A stretch of DNA of 64,000 bases from Muribaculaceae bacterium Isolate-002 (NCI). GTDB taxonomy: Bacteria > Bacteroidota > Bacteroidia > Bacteroidales > Muribaculaceae. The notes beneath the pieces were generated by a model. It saw nothing but the letters and a program-made list of their open reading frames with translations, had not been told where the DNA came from and made no database searches. The stretch is from contig SCEG01000011.1 in NCBI GenBank assembly GCA_004102805.1, positions 1 to 64,000 of the forward strand, in the 5' to 3' direction. Below, piece by piece: positions 22,333 through 30,300 of the stretch. The position numbers and the translations under genes are program-made. How positions within the stretch are numbered: position 1 is the first letter of the stretch; each line of letters begins with the position of its first letter.

Positions 22333-23990
22333 TACACGTAGGGATTGATGTTGAGATTTAGGGTTCTGAAGATGTAAGCGACCTCTTCATCTGTGGGAGG
22401 GGTCACGTTGATTGTTGATGCGTCAACAAAGTTGGTTTTCGGATACTGCCTGGAGTAGTCCACCGTGATGCCCACAAAGAACGGCAAACCTCTCTGAGCG
22501 TCTATCTCTTCAAGTATCTGCCACAACTCTTGGTCTCCGGTCCACATCTTGTAGAGTTCGCCGTTGTGGATGAGTTGGATTAGATACTTGCTCTTTGGCT
22601 TCGGTACTAACGACAAGTCCACGCCCTGCGCCGATGCGGCCTCGCAACGGCGTTGATACTCTTCTCTCTCTCGCTTGGGTATCATTTCACGTTCAAAGTC
22701 ATACACGATGATACCCTTGTGGTCTAACTCTCTTCCGCTGATGCGTTTGCCCTTGAAGTTCTTTTTGCCGTCAAAGGAGAGTTTCTTGACTTTGAAGTTT
22801 CCGAACTGTTTCATTTTTCTCTTGTGCTTTAGTTTCTTGTATTCTTGGGGTGTGAGTAACGTCTTTAACAAGTGCCTGCAATCGGCGTGTGCGGCCATGC
22901 CGAAGAATGAACCGATGAGCGACTGCCTGCGCTTGCGTGATTTTACGCGATTGAGACGGCGCGCGAATTTCTGCTTCGTGCGTTTCCTTATCCGCGAGTA
23001 CACAACTCTCTCGCCCTTGCTGTCATCAACAAAGGTGTTATAGCCGAGATAGTCTATCCCCTCGGTCAGCGGTCTCACCGCCTCGCTCGGTTTTATCTCC
23101 AATCCCAGTTCTGCGAGTAGTGTTGTCAGATAGTCGCGCAGCTTCCACAATCCTTTCTTGTCCGTACCGAGTATGACTATGTCATCGCAGTATCGGTAAT
23201 AGTGATAGCGAACCTCCTTGCCGTTCACCTCAACATTGCCCACGCCCTTGATTACGACCTTATCTTCTTCGGGCTTACCCTGTGGAGCAATGATTTCGTG
23301 ACAATCCACCACCTCACACATCTTATGGTCTATGACGTTCATATGCAGGTTGGCGAGACATTGTGACGAGCGCAGTCCTTTGGAGAGTCCGCGAGGCATT
23401 AGAGTGATGAAGTTGTCAAGCATTTTCAGAGCAAGAGGGTCGCTGATGTACTCTCTGATTTGGCTCTTCATAATATCTTGACTGATATGGTCGTAGTAGC
23501 CGCGGATGTCACACTGATAGAAATACAGCGTCTCTGCCGATGCCGACAAATCCTCTTCAAGAATGTCATGCAACCAGTGCATACCGCGCCCTTTGATGCT
23601 CGCGGCTGTGTTCGTGATGAGCGTGGGATACAACCTGCGCTCAACCGGCACCATTACCGCATGGCAACCAACACGATGATACACCAGCGGACACTGAACA
23701 ATCCTTTTCTTCGGACCGTCCTCCACCTCCATTTCTCTTATGTCCTCCGGGGTTATCACAAAATCCCCGGTTCTTAATTGCTTCTGCAACGCCTTGCAGT
23801 AGCAAGCCTTTTTAGGCCTCATATGTTCCCTTTGTTCAGCGCACTCCAGATGATTTATGACGTAGTCAAAACTTTCGGATATGTTGACCGTGTCCGCAAT
23901 CTCATCAATGATATTGCAGATCGGGAATGTAGTCTTGGCAGGCGTGCCGTCTGCTACATTGGTCATATATGGGATGTCGTTCTCTTTCAT
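22332..23990 (-). CDS. DGR reverse transcriptase, 552 aa
   Basis: RT motifs are visible: the CDIRGYYDHIS block (about residue 160), the catalytic YCDDIVI (about 263-269) and downstream LEIKPSEAVRP and YLGYNTFV segments. In place of the PQG…SP of group II intron RTs it has KGLRSSQCLAN (about 200-210), matching the SQ-type motif 4 of DGR RTs. There is a charged insert before the YCDD block. The RNA is copied from the template repeat 160 nt upstream. At 552 aa it is about 150-200 aa longer than a typical DGR RT; the extra C-terminal domain (about 385-552) is unidentified. No separate Avd gene is seen. Confidence 0.9.
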   Translation of the reverse strand: MKENDIPYMTNVADGTPAKTTFPICNIIDEIADTVNISESFDYVINHLECAEQREHMRPKKACYCKALQKQLRTGDFVITPEDIREMEVEDGPKKRIVQCPLVYHRVGCHAVMVPVERRLYPTLITNTAASIKGRGMHWLHDILEEDLSASAETLYFYQCDIRGYYDHISQDIMKSQIREYISDPLALKMLDNFITLMPRGLSKGLRSSQCLANLHMNVIDHKMCEVVDCHEIIAPQGKPEEDKVVIKGVGNVEVNGKEVRYHYYRYCDDIVILGTDKKGLWKLRDYLTTLLAELGLEIKPSEAVRPLTEGIDYLGYNTFVDDSKGERVVYSRIRKRTKQKFARRLNRVKSRKRRQSLIGSFFGMAAHADCRHLLKTLLTPQEYKKLKHKRKMKQFGNFKVKKLSFDGKKNFKGKRISGRELDHKGIIVYDFEREMIPKREREEYQRRCEAASAQGVDLSLVPKPKSKYLIQLIHNGELYKMWTGDQELWQILEEIDAQRGLPFFVGITVDYSRQYPKTNFVDASTINVTPPTDEEVAYIFRTLNLNINPYV

Positions 23991-24147
23991 AAAGCCTTCA
24001 GGCGCTTCAGTGATGTTCCGGCTTTCTTCCTTGCGGAGAGGGTTGCCGAGGCTCGTGTTCCTCGCAGATTGCTTTGCCCAACTCGTGGGCGGCGCAGGGT
24101 CATACGATTATGATGTCCAAAGGGGCAATTATTTTGCGTCTTAATGT

Positions 24148-24259
24148 GAGCCGAGAGCCGTTGTTCGTGTTCGAGTTCGAAGAAACGTTGTTCGCGTTCG
24201 CATAAACGAGACCGCCATTCGCATTCGCATTGTTGTTCGCACGACCAACCACACGGCAC
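24148..24259 (-). repeat. DGR template repeat (TR)
   Basis: Read on the minus strand, this 112-nt segment is nearly identical to VR1 and VR2 but keeps all 26 adenines, mostly as twelve Asn codons (AAC/AAT), which makes random A-mutation give any of many amino acids. Differences from VR1 (12) and VR2 (11) all fall on adenines. Just past its 3' end it reads ACATTA where both VRs read GCCTTC, so the TR carries a distinct initiation-site flank. Confidence 0.95.
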
Positions 24260-24342
24260 CGGGGAACACTCTACCTTTTTCGTCACCGCTTTCGGGTGAA
24301 CGTGTTTCGTTAAACTTCCGTTAATTATCTCTTTGGGTGTGA

Positions 24343-24367
24343 CCCCGACCGCTTGGGGCGGTCGGGG
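24343..24367 (-). promoter_or_regulatory. perfect GC-rich hairpin downstream of VR1
   Basis: CCCCGACCGC and GCGGTCGGGG form a perfect 10-bp stem with a 5-nt loop. It lies 9 nt after the fibre stop and about 60 nt after the 3' end of VR1. It could be the retrohoming hairpin known from DGRs, a terminator of the fibre message, or both. It is the counterpart of the hairpin after VR2. Confidence 0.6.
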
Positions 24368-24375
24368 AATGATAG

Positions 24376-27300
24376 TTATGCTGCCTCCGCTTCTTCATCG
24401 TCAAAGACAATCTTTCCACTGAAGGCGAGCCGAGAGCCGCCGTACGTGTACGAGTACGAAGAAACGTTGTGCGCGCCCGCATAAACGAGACCGCCAACCG
24501 CATTCGCATTGCTGCTCGCACGACCAACCACACGGCACTTGCCATGCGTGTAATAGAATACATCTGAATAATTCTTATTCCACGCTGAATTGTCGTTGGT
24601 GAGTTTGGCGGCTATCGTATCCATGAAGCGACCGAAGCGAACACGTCCGATACAATACCTGGTTGCGTTGATGCCTTGTACCTCGCGCTCCGTATCCTCA
24701 TGCACGTTGTAAATGTGCCAACGCATATCAAGCGGATAGGAGGAGTCATCGGTCGGGCATTTCTTCGCTTTCCAGTCTTTGAACGATAGCACGTTCACCG
24801 CTACGTGGGCCATCCATTCGTAGTTGCAGGCTACGAAATTCTGAATACCGAACATGAGGTTACCAACATTAGAGGTTACGCCGGTTACGGTTCGGTTACC
24901 CCAAGCATTGATGTTCTTGCCGTTCAAGGTCTGACTACCGCAAGTATAGCCTGCGCTACAGCCTCGGCCGCAGATAGCCTGAATATCGCGTGTGCCAGTT
25001 AACTCCATTATGATGTTGGCGAGGTCTTTTGACTGCTCATAAGAGATAGCGTGGAAGCCCTCACCGCGCATTTCGCATAGGTTGATGAAGTCCTGGCGAG
25101 TGCGGTGCAGACCAGTTGGCGGAGTGATGTTGGTAACACGACCGTTCTTGTCATAGGTCCAGTCGGGGGAAGTTGAAGCAGTGCCGTCGCCGACCGCCGC
25201 CTTTGTGCCGGAGATCGAACGCGCACGTCCGAGTCCGTCAATGCCCACGGCATAGATGCCTACCAAATCTTCCTCGTGACGCGCCCAGTCGGGTTCTATC
25301 GCTTCAATCGCCGAACTATCCACAGAGATAGCCTCTTGATTGTCGCAACCTGTCTGCGCCGTGAAAACAAACTTCTTCGCCCCGGAGGGTACGTCAGTGA
25401 AGATGTAATCCTCGCCGGGCATGAAGTCAAACTGCGATGTGCTGTTAGCCATTTTGAATGTGCTGATGATTTTGTCATCTCCGTCAAGGAACACACAACC
25501 CAACTCATTGGAGTTGATGCCGGGCCAGCGCACCTGCTTCATCCCCTCTACGTCTATCTCATACACATTCATGTTGGCGTTGGTGGAATATGTCGGGGTG
25601 TTGCCTATGGGATTGGAAGCAAGCACAAGTGCCACATTCGCCTGCACTAACGCTTCGGTCAGTTTGACGCGGTTGATTTTCTGATACGTTGCCAACGGCA
25701 TATCGGTGCAGATTGAGCGCAAGCCATACTTGGTTTGGTTCTTGAAATCGTTTATACCTTTATACCAGTGGCCTGGGATATACTTGAAGATGTCGTAACC
25801 CATACCGCTGCTGTCCGCGAGGTCAATGCTTGTGCCGTCAGCGAGGAAGTTGTAGTTGTCATCGCTCAGTTTCACACAGTGCATCACTCCCTCAACGTAG
25901 GTGCCGCGCACTGCCTTGCTCATCTCCTCCAGTCGCTTGAAGTGTCCGCTCGCCACGAATGGTTTGTTGAACAGGTAGCCGGTCCTGTTGTCAAGGTTGG
26001 TGATGTTCTCGCAGTCATCCTCCGTGTCGGTGTAGCATACCATTGAGAACTGGGAGTTGATGAGTTCCAGTTCGGGGAAGTAAGCTGCAAGAGTATTCAT
26101 GCCTGCCTCGCCCTCCACGTCTGCATCCTCAATGAGTTCCGACAATATCCAGCGTCCTGTGATACCCGAACACTTATTGCTCTCCTCGTATGCGGAGCCG
26201 ATTGCATCGAGACCGATTGCCCCGGTGCTTCGCAACTGACGTAACACGCTCACACTCGCTGTCATGTTGATGTCGGGGATGCGCACCTCTTGGATTGCGC
26301 CTGCATCGGCGATTGTCATTACCAGTGTTTCAACGTCCACGAAGTTGCAACCCTCAACCCATAGACGGCTGATGTTGCCCACGCTCGCAAACGTCAGACC
26401 GCCGGGGTATGTCAGTTTCGGCAGGTTCACGAGTTCAAGTGATGTCATTGTGCCGGGCAGGGTCAGTGTCTCAATCGGTGATGTCTGCGCGAGGGCGCAC
26501 GTTGTCAGTGACGTGTCGTTGGCAATGATGCTCTCAACGCGAGGACACCCCTTTGCATCCACGCTCGTGGCGGTGGTCTTGCTCACGTCAAGCACACGCA
26601 GGAACGGCATATTGCCGAGTGTCACGTTACTTAACGGATTGAAGCCGTTGAGCGAGGTGTTGGCGGTATGCTTCACGCCTCCGAGTATGATTTCTTCCGC
26701 AAGTTCCAGTTTGCTCAGATCGTCAAAGTGGAACGCAAGAGACATTTCCGAAAGGTCAATCTTCCTCATGCGCCCCGGCTGATAGATGTAGAGCAATGCG
26801 CCTGCGTCATGCGCGAATGTCGTGAAGGCATGACTCTCTCCGGCTTCAAGAAAGACTATCTCCGACAACTGACCGCTTGCATCGTTGCCGATGCCGTAGT
26901 AGCCTGTCACGCCTGCCGTGATGTAAATCTTCGATGAATTGGAGATTGCCGACACACGGCCGCTCAACGGATTGGTGAAGAAATCGCCGGTCTGATAATA
27001 GCCGTCGCGGATACTCCACCTCTGCTCGATAAATCGGGGCAGTGAGGTTAATCCCAGGCCGTGCAGTGCGTAGAAGTACGGCAGGTTCGCAATCCCGGTG
27101 TTGTCTATATACTTGCGCTCGCCGTCATACGAGGATATGACTTTGGGCCAGAAGAGCAATTTGGTCTCAACAAAGAAGTACATCGCGCCATCGGGCGAGA
27201 ACGGTACCATTGTCTTGCCGTCAATCTCCGCTGTCTGATTTCTCATGCGGTTGATTACGCTCTTCAGTGAGATTGTCGTAACGCCGAGGTCGTTGCTGTT

Positions 27301-30300
27301 CCAGCACTCCTGCTGTTTGTCAATATTGTTGAACAGCACCGAGCCGCTACCCATGTAGGGGTTGGTGTAGCCTGTCGCTTCATTGGTCGGCTTGTTGGGG
27401 TCAACCTCCGCGTCAATGTCGCGGCCACCGTCATTATCCGCGCCGTTGCAGGTGTCGCAGTCATATACCTTGTTGAGGTACATTCGGGTCGGCTCCATGT
27501 TCTTGTAGCCGGAGTAAACGCCGTTCTCTACCGCGCATCCGTCCTCCAAAAAGAACATAGGCTGCATATTCTTCGCTCGTTGGTCAACGGCGGCGAGATA
27601 GTCAGTGAAGCCTGTGTATGCCATTGCGCTCTCCAACGACATATAGCGGTAGGCGTTCTTCTTCCATATATCCTGCCATCCTGTCACCTTTGAATAATCG
27701 CAGGAGTCAAAGAAGCGGAGCATATTGAAGAGGTCGTAAGGCACTTTCTTGCCGAGTGCCAAATCCTCTTGGAGTTGGTCATCGTCAATCATGCACTCGA
27801 AATAGTACGTCCACGCAGGATAAGTCGTTGCAGCCAGTCCGAGTTTATTCACCCATGAGGATTTGGACGTGGTCGGGGCCATCATGTCAGCGATGCTGCT
27901 CACACCCTGCCACCAGTCCATGCCTGCGTATTGCAGGAGTTCATAACCGCTCACGGGGTTCAGCACATCGCCGGTCACAACCCATTTGCCGTTCACCTGC
28001 TTCATCGAGCCTGTTGAGCGCGTCCACGTGCCGTTCTTGTGGCGGTAGATTGCATAGTCACGTCCGCAATACTGCGAGATGAGATACACTTTGCTCGTGT
28101 CAGTGTTTGCGTCAGCCTTGAAACGTGCCTCGGTCTGCGCGAGAGTCTCCGACTGCGTGCCGAAGTATTCAACGAAATCTCCGTAGTTCAGACAGCCGAG
28201 GTTGTAGCCGGGAGTATCCTTGAAGCCGAGGGCCGTCTGCTCTCCCTTATCCTCTTTCCAGTTACCTTTGGCGTGAAACCATGCGTCCTGCAATGTGTCG
28301 GTGGTCGCGCGAAAGCAAGCCACGGGGTGGTTCTTGGTGGAGTGATCCATTTCTATGCCGTTCAGCACATCGCCGCCTCCGAGGATCTGCGTGCCGTTGA
28401 ACGCCCTCTGCGCAGGGGTCATATACGATGCGCCGAGGGAGCGGAACGTGGCGTTCATCATGTCACATACACCGCAGTCGTTTGCGTTACTGCTGTCCGA
28501 GAAGTCAACCTTGACCGTGATTACATCTACAAAGTGTCCTTTCTCGTGAACGAATACCTTGTTGTGCTTGGCCGCGAGTATAGCCTTGCGCCCCAGTTCG
28601 GTTGTCTCATCGGGGTTAAGCAGGGTCACGGTTGCTTTTAAGCCTGTTGTTTTGTTCTTCTTGTTGAAGTTGAAGCGGTCGTTCTTGATAGGACGCTGTG
28701 CCGAGGTCGTGCCTTGTCTGCGCCACAGCACGTTTACAGCCTTGAAGTTGCATTCGGGGTGCTGGGGATTGAAGTAGTAGAGCGTGCAGGCAAACTGGTC
28801 GGAGGTGGAGGTGCCGCCGTTCAGCGCGTAGTCAAAGTTGTTGAATGTCGTTTGGTCGGCTACGATGACATAGTAAGGCATACCCTTTGCAGCCATAAGC
28901 GACATGGACGGCTTGCCTGTCGTGTCAAGCACGTTCTCGCGGTCATACTCCGCAATCATCGCTTTCACATCGCTCAACTTGCAGAGGTAGTTGCGGAACG
29001 CCTGCAACCATTCCATGTATGATGAATATGCCATGAAATAGTTGAGGTTGAAATCGCCGCTCTCTGAATTGAACTTTATGGTCTTGGTCTGACGCAATGC
29101 GCTCGTGCCGGGTTGATAACCGATAGCCGCGCACTCCTCGCCGTTCACATAGAGTTTCACAAACGAATAGTTGGTGCCGGTTGTCGCGCCCGATGCCTTG
29201 TAGGTTACATACTTGCTCCCCGGCTCAACTACCACAGCAACGGTTATCTTCTCGTTGCACTTGAAACCTACGCGCTGTTGTTTCGGCGTGCCGTTAAGCA
29301 CTGTCAGCACAATCTCATTACCACGGACATAGAAGCCTACACCTGCCGAGGGGTCATAGCACTCGCAGAGCATGGCGTTTTTGTCTTTGATATTCTTGGT
29401 TGAGAATGCAAACTGGATAGCGGCTCCACTTGTTTCAAGCGATGAGGAGGCGAACGGCGCATAAGGTATCTCGGCTTTCACATTCTCGGCGATGCGCAGT
29501 GCAGTCTCGCCCAACACGTTCACAAAGCCGTTGGAGTTGAAGTTGCACCCTTGCAGGTTCAGCGTGTAGTCTCCGTCCTTGATGCTGTGGTCGGTCTCGT
29601 TGTTGCTTCGCGTGGAGAAGTCAAAGGCAAACAGCGCACCCTCTTTGATTGTCGCGTCTATGGCAGAGCCTTCCACAATCAGCGTCAGTGTCGTTGTCTT
29701 GACTGCTCCGCTTCGGGCGAACACCTGCAAAGACTTCGAGCCGTTGGAGGTGTATCCCTGCACCTGCTTGCTGACGTTGTACGACTGATTGACCGCGCAG
29801 TTCACCGAAGTTACCACCACGTTGTCTATTACCACCTCAACGGCTGTTGATGTCTTGCCCGGAGTGTAGGCCGCTACATCCACCGAAAGGTTGTCATAGA
29901 GACGCACCTTGCCGTTGTTGGTGTCATTGTAGCGCATGGCTACCACTGGCACCGTACTTGCAGGGTCGATGCACATCACGGCTGTATAGATGGTGTTGCC
30001 GGTCACTCCCGAAGCAACATCTTTACCTTGTATGCGGAGGGGGTATGCACCGTGCGTCAGTTTCTCATTGTTGCCGAATAGGTTGTTGGGGTTGATGCTG
30101 ATGTTATGGCTGTACTGGTCGGTGACTGTTGCCGTTCCGAGGACGCGCCACTGCCCGTTGTAGAAAATTTCGGTCGTTACCAAAATTCCGCTCTTGGTGC
30201 TGACGTTGTTTTCAAATTTATACATGGGCAGGCTCTTCTCGCGTCCTCCCGGTTCAAGCGAGGTTGCCGAGGAGTAACTGAGCGACTGCACGCAGGTGCA

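Larger units (their letters stand above)
23991..24375 (-). ncRNA. DGR template RNA region
   Basis: This 385-nt gene-free interval between the fibre stop and the RT start holds the template repeat and its flanks, and should be transcribed as the template RNA. The usual order fibre (VR)-TR-RT is kept on the minus strand. The stretch between the TR and the RT start (23991-24147) contains no convincing ORF and would be the 3' part of the template RNA used in priming. Confidence 0.75.

Noticed and set aside
22332..23990. Group II intron maturase
   Set aside because: There is no intron RNA structure or endonuclease domain, motif 4 reads SQ rather than SP, and TR/VR pairs with adenine-only changes are present.
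23987..24286. 99-codon ORF across the template repeat on the minus strand
   Set aside because: It reads the TR in a frame other than that used by the VRs and runs into the RT; the interval is better explained as template RNA.
10980..24538. A third variable repeat
   Set aside because: I looked for further copies of the GGTTGGTCGTGCG and GGCTCTCGGCTC ends and saw only TR, VR1 and VR2.
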